This document shows, piece by piece, positions 32,240-43,758 of a DNA stretch of 57,648 nucleotides (position 1 is its first letter; each line of letters opens with the position of its first letter). This DNA comes from Candidatus Nitricoxidireducens bremensis (GTDB taxonomy: Bacteria; Pseudomonadota; Gammaproteobacteria; Burkholderiales; Rhodocyclaceae). The position numbers and the translations under genes are program-made. The notes beneath the pieces were generated by a model. The model saw only the letters and a list, made by a program, of their open reading frames with translations. It was not told the DNA's origin and searched no databases. Location of the stretch: the NCBI GenBank assembly GCA_030247725.1, contig JAOTRT010000017.1, forward strand, positions 1-57,648, written 5' to 3'.

Positions 32240-33415
32240 GATTGTAGCTATCCGGGGTGAGAGAGGGAGCTACAACACCAGCACGCCAGGAGCTCCGATC
32301 AGCATGGATTGTAGCTATCCGGGGTGAGAGAGGGAGCTACAACAAGGGGGTCGCCATGACTGATACAAGTTTTGATTGTAGCTATCCGGGGTGAGAGAGG
32401 GAGCTACAACGATGGCGCTGGCGGCCAGAAGATCGACCGTGATTGTAGCTATCCGGGGTGAGAGAGGGAGCTACAACATGCGATAGTTGCCTGCGGGCAT
32501 ATCAATAGATTGTAGCTATCCGGGGTGAGAGAGGGAGCTACAACTGGCGGTTGGCGGTCTTGCCGGCGCCGGAGGATTGTAGCTATCCGGGGTGAGAGAG
32601 GGAGCTACAACGTCCGGCCTACTCGGCATGGCTCGGGCCGAGATTGTAGCTATCCGGGGTGAGAGAGGGAGCTACAACCTGGATTTCGTTGGACGTTTGC
32701 GCGTTGGCGATTGTAGCTATCCGGGGTGAGAGAGGGAGCTACAACGTTGGCCTTGGCCTTGTCGTCCTTGGATACGATTGTAGCTATCCGGGGTGAGAGA
32801 GGGAGCTACAACCTTGACCATATCGACCGTCTTGGCCTTGATGATTGTAGCTATCCGGGGTGAGAGAGGGAGCTACAACTATTCCGGTCCGAACATCGCA
32901 CCGCCGGACGATTGTAGCTATCCGGGGTGAGAGAGGGAGCTACAACAATGACCTGGCGCCGACCGGCAGCGGGACGGATTGTAGCTATCCGGGGTGAGAG
33001 AGGGAGCTACAACTGCTTCTTGAGGCGGTCGTAGCGACGGCGGGATTGTAGCTATCCGGGGTGAGAGAGGGAGCTACAACGCGTCGATCCGCTGACCGGC
33101 GAGGTATATTGATTGTAGCTATCCGGGGTGAGAGAGGGAGCTACAACAATCTCGCAGCCATATGCGCAAAAAAAAAGGATTGTAGCTATCCGGGGTGAGA
33201 GAGGGAGCTACAACGCAAGCCGCGCCCGCACGAGGCGACCGGATGATTGTAGCTATCCGGGGTGAGAGAGGGAGCTACAACGTAAGCCGCGCCCGCACGA
33301 GGCGACCGGATGATTGTAGCTATCCGGGGTGAGAGAGGGAGCTACAACTTGGTGCGGTAGCGCGACAGTTCCTCGTCGGATTGTAGCTATCCGGGGTGAG
33401 AGAGGGAGCTACAAC
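32240..33415 (-). CRISPR. Type II-C CRISPR array, 18 repeats and 17 spacers
   Basis: Eighteen apparently identical repeats occur at an exact 67-base period, beginning at 32240, 32307, 32374 and so on to 33379. The 36-base core is GTTGTAGC at its start and GCTACAAT at its end in crRNA sense, close to the meningococcal repeat. A further C follows in every copy, including the terminal one, so the unit is better taken as 37 bases with 30-base spacers. The strand is fixed by the tracrRNA anti-repeat and by the terminator at 32185-32223. The leader end is therefore near tex. Spacers at 33215-33244 and 33282-33311 differ by one base. No terminal repeat is degenerate. Confidence 0.98.
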
Positions 33416-33457
33416 CCAAGGGGAGAAGCGCCTTGCGGCGCCCCTCCCCTTGGGTTG
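33412..33457. repeat. Perfect inverted repeat at the leader-repeat junction
   Basis: The 14-base arms 33412-33425 (CAACCCAAGGGGAG) and 33444-33457 (CTCCCCTTGGGTTG) are perfect complements. The inner GCGCC-TTGC-GGCGC can add a short second stem. The first four bases belong to the leader-end CRISPR repeat itself. In transcripts from either strand this forms a very stable hairpin just before the first repeat. There is no U run, so it is not a standard terminator. Confidence 0.75.
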
Positions 33458-33560
33458 GCGCTTCGCGCAGTCGGCAGGATCGAATCCGTATCGACGACGA
33501 ATATTGCGCTGCTTGCCCGCTTCCGGCATAGTGCGGCCCTTTTTGCTGCCCGCGCACCCC

Positions 33561-35888
<2,328 letters not shown>

Positions 35889-36178
35889 GCGCGCGCCCGG
35901 CCGCGCGCCTGCCTCCGGCCGGGCGTGCGGCCTCCCCCGGAGCACTTTCCGGACGGCTTGATTTCCGCCCCGCAATGGCCGATGATGGCTATCACTAAAG
36001 TAGCAAGCCAGCCGTATCGGCCACGACCTTGCCGACGGCCGGGGGACACAGGTCCGGCGCTACCGAAAGCGACGGGAGAGGGGGGGTCTTGCAGGTAGGG
36101 AAGCACTCTGCAACCAGTTCTTGGCAGGTCCGGGCAGTCGCCGGAACGCCTTCGTCCGCTTAGGTAAATCCCGTCGCC
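35889..36178 (+). other. Intergenic leader with candidate promoter and hairpins
   Basis: After tex a GC-rich palindrome GCGCGC-CCGGCC-GCGCGC (around 35891-35908) may end the tex transcript. TTGATT (35958-35963), 17 bases, GATGAT (35981-35986) is a weak sigma-70-like promoter for the kinase gene. The remaining leader of about 180 bases contains a stem TTGCAG/CTGCAA (around 36090-36115) and other GC-rich pairings. I see no small reading frame and no riboswitch I can identify. Confidence 0.3.
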
Positions 36179-38503
36179 ATGACCAAGCTGCTCTCGCTGG
36201 TGCGCCGCCACTTGAATTTCCCGTCGACGATGCAGCCGGGCGTCGGCTTCCAGTTTGCCGCCGCCCTGGTTCCGGGCCTCCTGGCCGGCGCGCTGCTTTC
36301 CTACGGCATCTACGACACCCAGCGGGCTCAGCTCGAACAAAGCGCCTTGCTCACCGCCCGCGTCATCATCCAGGTCGTGGACAACGAACTCGACACGGTT
36401 CGCGCCACCACCCAGACCCTCGCCACATCGAACCATCTCAAGACGGGGAACCTCGCCGCATTCCATCGCCATGCCGTGGAAGTCCGCGCCCAGACAGGCG
36501 TCGGCCACAACCATGTCCTGAGCGACGCCACGGGCCAGCAATTGGTGAACACGGCCCGCCCGTTTCCGGGCGCCTTGCCCCGCCACGGCAATCCCGACCA
36601 GCTGCAGCAGGTCTTCCTGACGGGGAAACCCGTCGTCTCCGACCTCTACACCGGCCCGGTGCTGCGCCAACCCGTGCTCAGCGTCGATGTGCCGGTGCCG
36701 ATCGACGGCGCGATGCGCTACGACCTGAGCACCGGGCTCCTGCCGGAACACTTCACGGCCCTGCTGGCGGCCCAACGCTTGCCGGAAGGCTGGATCGCCA
36801 CGCTGCTGGACACCCGCAACCGCGTGATCGCCCGTACCAGGAACGCCGCCGAGACCGTCGGCAAGCCGGCCACCCCCGACCTGCAGGAGAGGATGCGCCT
36901 GGGCGCCGAAGGCACCATGGCCAGCCACAACCTCGAAGGCATGGCGACCTTCCTCGCCTTCAGCCGTTCCGACGCCTCGCGCTGGACGGTCGTCGTCTCC
37001 ATGTCGCGCGATGTGCTGTACGCCGGCCTGTACCGTTCCATGGCCATGGCGGGCCTGACCATCCTGGTCTTCATGGCCGGCGGCGCCCTCCTCGCCTGGC
37101 TGCTCGGCCGTAACCTGCGGACGACCCTGGAGCGCCTCGGCGCGGCGGCCGACGCTGCGGCCAGCGGCGACCGGGATGCCCGCGTCCCCCTCGCCGGCCC
37201 CCCGGAGATCGTCCGCCTCGCCGAACAGTTCAACCACATGCAGGCCACCCGCCAAAGCGCCGAAGTCGAGCTTGAGCGCCACCGGCAGCATCTGGAGGAG
37301 CTCGTCGCCGCCAGGACCCGCGAGCTCTCCACGGCCAAGGAGGCCGCCGAGGCGGCCAACGTCGCCAAGAGCGCCTTCCTCGCCAACATGAGCCACGAGA
37401 TCCGCACACCCCTCAACGTCATTGCCGGCCTGACCTATCTCATCCGCCGCACCGGCGTCTCGGACATCCAGGCGGCAAAGCTGAAAAAGATCGACCAGGC
37501 CAGCCAGCATCTGCTGGGCATCATCAACGCCATCCTCGACCTGTCCAAGATCGAGGCCGGCCGGCTGGTTCTCGACGACGAGGCCGTGAATGTCGCCGCG
37601 ATCATGGAGGAAGTGGCTTCCCTGATCGCCGACCGGGCCCACGAGAAGGGCCTGCAGCTCAGTGTGGAAGTGGCGCCGCTGCCGGCGGACCTTTGCGGCG
37701 ACCCGACCCGGATCAAGCAGGTTCTGCTCAACTATGCCGTCAACGCCGTCAAGTTCACGGAAGCCGGCACCATCACCCTGCGGGCCGAAGCTGCCTATGC
37801 GACGGCAGACCATGTCCTGCTGCGCTGCGAGGTGCAGGACACGGGCATCGGCATCGCGCCGGAAGTCCTGCCGCGGCTCTTCGGCACCTTCGAGCAGGCC
37901 GACAACACGGCGACGCGCAAATACGGCGGCACCGGACTGGGACTGGCGATCAACAAGCGGCTGGCGGAAATGATGGGCGGCGAAGTCGGCGTCGCCAGCA
38001 CGCCCGGTGCCGGCAGCTGCTTCTGGTTCACGGCGCGTCTGCGCAAGGGCGTGCCCGCGAAGGCGGCGCCGCCGCCGGCCCTCCCCGCCGACGATGTCGA
38101 AGCGATGCTGCGCAAGGAGCACGCCGGCCGCCGGCTGCTGCTGGTGGATGACGACGAAGACAACCGGGAAATCACGCGCCGCATTCTCGCCCACGTCTGG
38201 CCGCAGCTGGACATGGCCGGGAATGGGGCCGAGGCAGTCGACCTGGCGACCAGGAACCGCTACGACGTCATCCTCATGGACGTGCAGATGCCGGGCATGG
38301 ACGGACTGGAAGCCACCCGCAGGATTCGCGAATTGCCCAATGGCCGCGACGCCGTCATCCTCGCCATGACGGCCAACGTATTCCCGGAAGACCGGGCCCG
38401 CTGCCTGGCGGCCGGCATGAACGACTTCATTCCCAAGGCCAACGATCCCAAGGCGCCCTTCGCAATCATACTCAAGTGGCTGTCGCCGCCGGCCACCCCG
38501 TAA
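36179..38503 (+). CDS. dCACHE-type hybrid sensor histidine kinase
   Basis: A 774-residue membrane kinase. Its layout is a membrane segment (about 22-42), a long periplasmic sensor (about 45-290) of the cache type, a second membrane segment ([20 protein letters not shown]), HAMP, and a coiled coil. A HisKA domain follows with H406 ([12 protein letters not shown]), then HATPase ([26 protein letters not shown]) and a receiver with Asp701 ([12 protein letters not shown]). The receiver keeps the conserved Lys (DFIPK) though not the usual KP pair. It is followed 69 bases later by a receiver-phosphatase gene, a likely partner. The ligand is unknown. Confidence 0.9.
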   Translation: MTKLLSLVRRHLNFPSTMQPGVGFQFAAALVPGLLAGALLSYGIYDTQRAQLEQSALLTARVIIQVVDNELDTVRATTQTLATSNHLKTGNLAAFHRHAVEVRAQTGVGHNHVLSDATGQQLVNTARPFPGALPRHGNPDQLQQVFLTGKPVVSDLYTGPVLRQPVLSVDVPVPIDGAMRYDLSTGLLPEHFTALLAAQRLPEGWIATLLDTRNRVIARTRNAAETVGKPATPDLQERMRLGAEGTMASHNLEGMATFLAFSRSDASRWTVVVSMSRDVLYAGLYRSMAMAGLTILVFMAGGALLAWLLGRNLRTTLERLGAAADAAASGDRDARVPLAGPPEIVRLAEQFNHMQATRQSAEVELERHRQHLEELVAARTRELSTAKEAAEAANVAKSAFLANMSHEIRTPLNVIAGLTYLIRRTGVSDIQAAKLKKIDQASQHLLGIINAILDLSKIEAGRLVLDDEAVNVAAIMEEVASLIADRAHEKGLQLSVEVAPLPADLCGDPTRIKQVLLNYAVNAVKFTEAGTITLRAEAAYATADHVLLRCEVQDTGIGIAPEVLPRLFGTFEQADNTATRKYGGTGLGLAINKRLAEMMGGEVGVASTPGAGSCFWFTARLRKGVPAKAAPPPALPADDVEAMLRKEHAGRRLLLVDDDEDNREITRRILAHVWPQLDMAGNGAEAVDLATRNRYDVILMDVQMPGMDGLEATRRIRELPNGRDAVILAMTANVFPEDRARCLAAGMNDFIPKANDPKAPFAIILKWLSPPATP

Positions 38504-38572
38504 GCGCGCTTGCCTCGGCCTGCCCCATCCCCTAGCATTGCTCCCGACAAGAACAACAAGGGAGCCGAAAAA

Positions 38573-39751
38573 ATGGACGCCAGCCGCAGCGTCGAAGACC
38601 TCAGGCAGATGTCCGTCCTCTACGTGGAGGACGAGCGGAGCATCGCCGACGAGGTCGCCTATTTTCTGCGTCCCCGCGTCGGCCGGCTGCTGACGGCCGC
38701 CGACGGCCAGGAGGGGCTGGAGGTGTTCCGCGCCCAGCGGCCCGACCTGGTGCTGACGGACATCCAGATGCCCCGGCTGGACGGCCTGTCGATGGCCGCC
38801 GAGATCAAGCAGCTGCACCGGGAAGTGCCGGTCATCGTCACCACCGCCATCAACGACAGCCAGCATCTGCAACGGGCCATCGCCGCCGGCGTGGACGGCT
38901 ACGCGCTGAAGCCCATCCACCTGGAGCAACTGCTGCAGACCCTGCTGCGCAGCACCGAGCTGCTGATGCAGGCACGCGAGATCGCCACCAGCCGCGCCCA
39001 GCTCGCCGCCTACCACCAGGCCGCCGAGGAGGAACGCAAGCTGGTGGCCGACCTGATGGCCAAGGTGATGCGCCCGGAGAGCCTGCGCGACAGCCAGTTG
39101 CACTACTGGCTGCGGCCGGCGGAAATCATCGGCGGCGACCTCATCGCCGTCGCCCGCAACCGGGACGACAAGCTCTACGTGATGCTGGCGGATTCCAGCG
39201 GCCACGGCCTGCCCGCCGCCCTCAACCTGCTGCCCATCAACCACATCTTCCACAGCTCGGTGAGCAAGAACCTGTCGGTCGCCCTGATGGTGGAGGAAAT
39301 GAACTGGGCGGTGCGCGAGCAATCACCCACCGAGCGCTACGTATCGGCGCTGGTCGCCTGCATCGACGCCCGTAACCGCATCGTCGAAGTCTGGAACGGC
39401 GGCCTGCCAGGCGCCTTCCTCATGGACGGCCAGGGCGCCGTCGTCCGCAGCTTCGCCTCCGACAACTTTCCCCTCGGCATCCTCGACCGTACCTTCACCG
39501 CCCGCACGGACATCCACCAGTGGTCCGCGCCGTGCCAGTTGATCGTCTATTCCGACGGCGTCGAGGACGTGGAGGACGAGGCGGGCCATCCCTTCGGCAG
39601 CCAGCGCGTCGTCGCCGCCCTGCAGGCGGAACCGCCCGAGCGGCGCTGCGCCGGCCTCGGCGCCGCCATCGACCGCCACATGGGCGGCCACCGGGCTTTC
39701 GACGACATGACCCTGATGATCGTGGACTGCTCAGCGCCGGCGGATACATGA
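38573..39751 (+). CDS. Receiver-PP2C phosphatase response regulator (RsbU/HsbR-like)
   Basis: A 392-residue two-domain protein. The receiver (1-125) has acidic residues in YVEDE, phosphoacceptor Asp63 (VLTDIQMPRLDG) and ALKPIH. The C-terminal PP2C/SpoIIE phosphatase (about 170-390) carries LRPAEIIGGDLIAVAR, MLADSSGHGLPAAL, VWNGGLPGAFLM, LIVYSDGVEDVED and FDDMTLMIVDC. Such proteins dephosphorylate STAS anti-sigma antagonists when the receiver is phosphorylated. It lacks the additional anti-sigma kinase domain seen in HsbR. A STAS protein (48206-48511) lies 8.5 kb downstream. The start at 38573 has AGGGAG upstream and fits the receiver; the longer frame is not used. Confidence 0.9.
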   Translation: MDASRSVEDLRQMSVLYVEDERSIADEVAYFLRPRVGRLLTAADGQEGLEVFRAQRPDLVLTDIQMPRLDGLSMAAEIKQLHREVPVIVTTAINDSQHLQRAIAAGVDGYALKPIHLEQLLQTLLRSTELLMQAREIATSRAQLAAYHQAAEEERKLVADLMAKVMRPESLRDSQLHYWLRPAEIIGGDLIAVARNRDDKLYVMLADSSGHGLPAALNLLPINHIFHSSVSKNLSVALMVEEMNWAVREQSPTERYVSALVACIDARNRIVEVWNGGLPGAFLMDGQGAVVRSFASDNFPLGILDRTFTARTDIHQWSAPCQLIVYSDGVEDVEDEAGHPFGSQRVVAALQAEPPERRCAGLGAAIDRHMGGHRAFDDMTLMIVDCSAPADT

Positions 39752-39770
39752 TCCGGCGGCGGCGCTCCGG

Positions 39771-40445
39771 CTAGCTGCGCACGTCCTCGCACAAGAGATG
39801 CCGGCACTTGCCGGGCGTGGCGCCGCTGCAGATTCCCGTGCAGGCCTGGGCGAGCTGCACCAGCTTTTCCAGTTCGAGCGTGTTCTTGACGCCGGTCTTC
39901 TGGGCGATGTTGCGCCGGTGCACCTCCACGGTCCGCGTGCTGATGTCCATGTCGGCGGCAATCTGCTTGTTGGACTTCCCCTGCACCACCTGGTCGAGGA
40001 TGTCCCGCTCGCGTTTGGTCAGCACGGCCAGCATCGCGCGTGCGGCGTCGACCCGGTCCATTTCCGCGCGCCGGCATTCGCCCAGCTCCAAGGCCGCATG
40101 CACTCGATCCACCAGGCGGGCCGCCGGCACCGGCTTCTGCAGGAAGTCCACCGCCCCGGCCCGGATCGCACGGACGGACATCGGCACGTCCCCATGGCCG
40201 GTGAGGAAGACGATGGGCAGGCGGATGCCCCGGTCCAGCAGCGCCTCCTGGGCCTGCAAGCCGTCCATGCCCGGCAGGTTGATGTCGAGCACGATACAGC
40301 CCTCGGTGCGGGCCTCGCAGACATCGAGAAAAGCCTCCGCCGAGCCGAAGCCCCGCACCAGGAAGCCCTCGGCTTCGAGGATCTCGGTCAGGGCCTCCAG
40401 TACCGGCAGGTCGTCGTCGACGACGAAAACGGTTTTCCTGCTCAT
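39771..40445 (-). CDS. FixJ-family response regulator with Cys-rich tail
   Basis: A 224-residue regulator. The receiver has the acidic triad DDD (10-12), Asp54 (CIVLDINLPGMDG) and a KPV lysine (FLQKPV). A LuxR/FixJ helix-turn-helix follows (LTKRERDILDQVVQGKSNKQ, IAADMDISTRTVEVHRRNIA). After the DNA-binding domain comes an unusual extension with four cysteines (ACTGICSGATPGKCRHLLC), spaced C-x3-C-x7-C-x4-C, not part of normal FixJ. It could bind a metal or an iron-sulphur cluster. Its ATG overlaps the TGA of the kinase gene (ATGA at 40442-40445), so the two form a coupled two-component pair. Confidence 0.9.
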   Translation of the reverse strand: MSRKTVFVVDDDLPVLEALTEILEAEGFLVRGFGSAEAFLDVCEARTEGCIVLDINLPGMDGLQAQEALLDRGIRLPIVFLTGHGDVPMSVRAIRAGAVDFLQKPVPAARLVDRVHAALELGECRRAEMDRVDAARAMLAVLTKRERDILDQVVQGKSNKQIAADMDISTRTVEVHRRNIAQKTGVKNTLELEKLVQLAQACTGICSGATPGKCRHLLCEDVRS

Positions 40446-43396
40446 GGCGTCACCGGCAACTCGATGCGGAAGTCGCCGCCCTTGCCCGCCGTGGCCCAGA
40501 TGCGACCGCCGTGGTCCGCGATGATCGAACGGCTGATGGAGAGTCCCATGCCGATGCCTCCCGTCTTGGTGGTGTAAAGGGGCTCGAACACCTGCCGCAC
40601 GGCAACGGCGTCCAGGCCGGGACCGCTATCCCGCACCGAAACCAGCAGGCTGCCGCCGTCGGGACTCCGCCCGGTGCCGACCCAGACGATACCCATTGCA
40701 TCGCCGACGCTGTCGATGGCCTCGACCGCATTGTGCAGCAGATTGATGAGCACCTGTTCGATCTGGGTGGGCCGCATCAGCGTCGGCGGCAGGCTTTCGG
40801 CGAGGTCCAGGCGGATGTCGACGCGGCGTCCGCGGGCCAGGGGCCGCATGAGCTGGCAGGCCGTGCTCGCCGCCGTGTTGAGATCGTAGAGCGTCGGCTC
40901 CGGCGACTGCTTGGCGAGGAAGCGGCGCAGGTCGCGGATCACCTGGGCGGCCCGCTCGGTCTGCTCCACCACCCGCTGCAGGGTGCGCGACACCTGCTCC
41001 GCATCCACCGCCTGGCCGCGCAGGCGGATCAGCCCGGCCTCGGCAAAACTGCGGGCTGCGCCGAGGGGCTGGTTCAACTGATGCGCCAGCAGGGCCGCCA
41101 GTTCTCCCATGGTGTGCAAACGATGCATCTGGGCCAGGTCCTCCAGCCGCTGGCGCACTTCCTTTTCCATGCGCCGCCGCTCGGTTATTTCGATGCCGGC
41201 GCCGACCAGCAGGCTCACCCGGCCGTCGGCGTCCGTCAGGCAGGTATTGTGCCACTCGATCAGGTGGGCGGCGCCGTCGCGCCCATGCCAGGTGGCCTCG
41301 AAGCGCGCCGGGCAGCAATCGTCCGCCTGCGCCAGGAAATCGGCCCAGACCTGGGCGCCGCCTTCGGCCGCCATCATCGTATGCCAGGCCTTGCCCATCA
41401 CGTCGTCGGAGCCGAAGCCGCTCAACTGCTCGCAGGCCCGGTTGAAGCGTACGATGCGGCCCTCGCGGTCGAGCACCACCACCAACACCGGCGCAACGCC
41501 GAGCACGGTATCGACGAAATCCCGCTCCTGCTGGAGTTCCTGGGTGCGCGCACGCACGCGCGCCTCCAGCACCGCCTCCTGCTGCTTGCGCTCGGTGATG
41601 TCGACGGCGACGCCGAACAGGTGCAGATGGCCCTCCGGATCGGTGGCCAGGCGCCCGCGGGCATCGATCCAGTGCTCGGAGCCGTCGGGCCAGATCACCC
41701 GGTACTCCGCCGCGTAGGACGGCGTGCCCCGGTCGATGGCGGTGCGGACCTTCTCCTCCGTCGCCCGCAGGTCGTCCGGGTGCACCCGCGCGGCCCAGAC
41801 TTCATAGCTCGGCTCCACTTCGCCGGGCTGGTAGCCGAGCAGGCCGTCGAAGGCTTCCCAGGTAATGCGGTTCTCGTGCAGATCCCAGTCCCAGCTGCCG
41901 GCGCCGGCGGCGGCGAGAGCGATGGCGCGGTGCTCCTCGCTGATGCGCAACTCCTCGGTACGCTGGGCCACCAGATCCTCCAGCTCGCCGTGATAGCGCG
42001 CCACCAGGTCGGCGACGCGCCGGCGCTCGCTGACATCCTGGACGACGCCGTGATAGCGCACGCGGCCCCCATGGTCGGTCGTGGCGTGCACGGCCACGTC
42101 GACCCAGACCGGCTCGCCGTCGCGCCGCTGCAGGGTCAGTTCGCGCCGGCCGCCGGCCGGCGAGTCCACCGTACAGGCCGCAACCACGTCGCCGAGCACG
42201 CGGGGCGCGAGAGGACTCTCTCCATCGCCCACCGCCTGGTCGATCAGGGCCGTATCGTCCCGCTCGCCGAGCATGTGTGCGAGGGCGGGATTCGCCCGCA
42301 ACAGGGTGCCGTCTGCCGTCGCCAGAAACTTGCCCACCGGCGCGTTATCGAACAGGGCGCGGTACTCCTCGGCCCGGTCCGCCAGCGCATCCTGGGCCGC
42401 CTGCAGAGCGTTGCGGTCGGCGATGGCCCGGCGCAGCCAGAGCAGGCTGCCCAGCAGCATGGCGATGGCGCCGAGCAGCACACCGAGGATGAGGGCGCCC
42501 CGCAGATGCCAGTCGGCCATGACCTCCGCCTCGTCGATCTCGGTAACCAGATGCCAGGCGGAGTCCGGAATGCTGCGCAAGACCGCCAGCGCCGGCACCC
42601 CGCGGTAGTCGCGGCCGGAGACGATGCCCGCGCGGCCCAGGGCCGCCATTGCGGCGACGGCCCCCGTATCCGCGAGGGGCACGCGCTGCTTGAGCGCCGT
42701 GTCGGGACGATGGCGCACGTCGCTCAGAAACAGGACCGTATCGCCGTCACGCCGCAGCAGCAGCGTCTCCGCACTGGGGCTGGCCGTCGGCCAGGAGCGG
42801 ACGATGGGTTGGAGAGAGTGGCGCGCATCGATCTCCAGGATGGCGGCGCCCAGCACGCGGCCCGCCGCGGACACGAGGGGTGCCACCGCCGCCAGACGCG
42901 GTGAGCCGGCCTCCTCGCTCGGCAGCGCGTAGAAATCCGAAAGCACCGGCCGCCGTTCCCGCAGCGCCCGCTCCACGGCGGCGCGCAGCTCCGCCGCAGC
43001 GGCGCCGCCGGTCCCGGCAATATCGAGGCGCACCGCACCGCCCGCATCGACGAGCTGGACGGCCGCCAGACCGAGGCGCCGGTGCAGCTCTTCGAGCCGC
43101 GCCAGGATCAGCCCCCGCTCGTCGCCGCGCCCCCTGGACAGCCAGTTGTCGATCACGCGGATGAGCATCCGCGCCGACATGAGGTCCGCGGCAGCATTCA
43201 ACTGCTGGGCGCGCCAAAGGGAGATCTGGCCGACCTTCAGCTGCGAGATGGCGTCGAGCTGGGTGGTCGCCGCCGCATACACCGACCTTTCCTCGGCACG
43301 ATAGAAGCCGATGCCGGTGATGAGGATGAAGACGCAGGAAACGACGTAAAGCCAGGTCAGCCAGCGCGGTATTTCCCTCGGTACGCGGATTCTCAT
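40442..43396 (-). CDS. Multi-PAS sensor histidine kinase (FixL/DctB-like)
   Basis: A 984-residue membrane kinase. It has a first membrane segment (LTWLYVVSCVFILITGIGFY), a large periplasmic sensor (about 35-285, DctB/cache type) and a second membrane segment (ALILGVLLGAIAMLLGSLLW). Three PAS/PAC modules follow (EEYRALFDNAPVGKFLA, GSWDWDLHENRITWEAF, VLGVAPVLVVVLDREGRIV), then HisKA with H772 (ALLAHQLNQPLGAARSF) and HATPase (LINLLHNAVEAIDSVG, GIGMGLSISRSIIADHG). It phosphorylates the FixJ-type regulator encoded immediately after it. The start at 43396 begins the membrane anchor; the frame is open another 97 codons upstream but those codons lack any such feature. The N-terminus is therefore the least certain part. 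Confidence 0.88.
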   Translation of the reverse strand: MRIRVPREIPRWLTWLYVVSCVFILITGIGFYRAEERSVYAAATTQLDAISQLKVGQISLWRAQQLNAAADLMSARMLIRVIDNWLSRGRGDERGLILARLEELHRRLGLAAVQLVDAGGAVRLDIAGTGGAAAAELRAAVERALRERRPVLSDFYALPSEEAGSPRLAAVAPLVSAAGRVLGAAILEIDARHSLQPIVRSWPTASPSAETLLLRRDGDTVLFLSDVRHRPDTALKQRVPLADTGAVAAMAALGRAGIVSGRDYRGVPALAVLRSIPDSAWHLVTEIDEAEVMADWHLRGALILGVLLGAIAMLLGSLLWLRRAIADRNALQAAQDALADRAEEYRALFDNAPVGKFLATADGTLLRANPALAHMLGERDDTALIDQAVGDGESPLAPRVLGDVVAACTVDSPAGGRRELTLQRRDGEPVWVDVAVHATTDHGGRVRYHGVVQDVSERRRVADLVARYHGELEDLVAQRTEELRISEEHRAIALAAAGAGSWDWDLHENRITWEAFDGLLGYQPGEVEPSYEVWAARVHPDDLRATEEKVRTAIDRGTPSYAAEYRVIWPDGSEHWIDARGRLATDPEGHLHLFGVAVDITERKQQEAVLEARVRARTQELQQERDFVDTVLGVAPVLVVVLDREGRIVRFNRACEQLSGFGSDDVMGKAWHTMMAAEGGAQVWADFLAQADDCCPARFEATWHGRDGAAHLIEWHNTCLTDADGRVSLLVGAGIEITERRRMEKEVRQRLEDLAQMHRLHTMGELAALLAHQLNQPLGAARSFAEAGLIRLRGQAVDAEQVSRTLQRVVEQTERAAQVIRDLRRFLAKQSPEPTLYDLNTAASTACQLMRPLARGRRVDIRLDLAESLPPTLMRPTQIEQVLINLLHNAVEAIDSVGDAMGIVWVGTGRSPDGGSLLVSVRDSGPGLDAVAVRQVFEPLYTTKTGGIGMGLSISRSIIADHGGRIWATAGKGGDFRIELPVTP

Positions 43397-43758
43397 GGCG
43401 CTCGTCGTCTCGGTGAAGGGCATCGCATCGGCAGGAACGGGGCCGGTGGCGAATTGCCGGGAATTCTCTGCAGCAGCGGTAGCGAGATCATAGCCAAAGC
43501 ACGCCGACAGGCAATACCGCGAGCGGGGCAAAACCCAGGCCAGACGGCCATTCCCGAGCATTGGCGCGGCCTCGGAGCCGGTTACGTCGTTTGGACTACG
43601 TGTCAGCACGTACGTAGCGGTTGGTATTTGTCCCTGCCGATAGCAGGGTGAGAATTTGCCCGCACGACGAACCATCCGTTCCATCACAAGAATGGCAGGC
43701 AGGGCGGCGCGGGACCTTCCCCCGGTCGCCGCCCCTGCTCCCCACCTGGAGACCCAAG
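43397..43758. other. Divergent intergenic region with a palindrome
   Basis: This region separates the leftward PAS kinase from the rightward seven-gene signalling cluster. The inverted repeat ACGTG-TCAG-CACGT (43598-43611) sits inside a longer imperfect one (CTACGT to ACGTAG) and could be a regulator site. A second palindrome, CCCTGC-CGATA-GCAGGG, lies at about 43632-43648. No sigma-54 site or good sigma-70 promoter was recognised, and no convincing small gene. Confidence 0.3.

Noticed and set aside
32125..32240. Conventional leader on the left side of the array
   Set aside because: The strong terminator and repeat orientation show this is the distal end; the leader is on the tex side.
33396..33560. 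N-terminal extension of tex
   Set aside because: It would translate the end of a CRISPR repeat and the palindromic leader; Tex proteins begin at the later ATG.
36000..36178. c-di-GMP, cobalamin or molybdenum-cofactor riboswitch
   Set aside because: The conserved core sequences of these classes could not be found in the leader.
43592..43617. Sigma-54 promoter before the pseudo-receiver regulator
   Set aside because: No TGGCA/TGC pair at the right spacing; only a palindrome is present.
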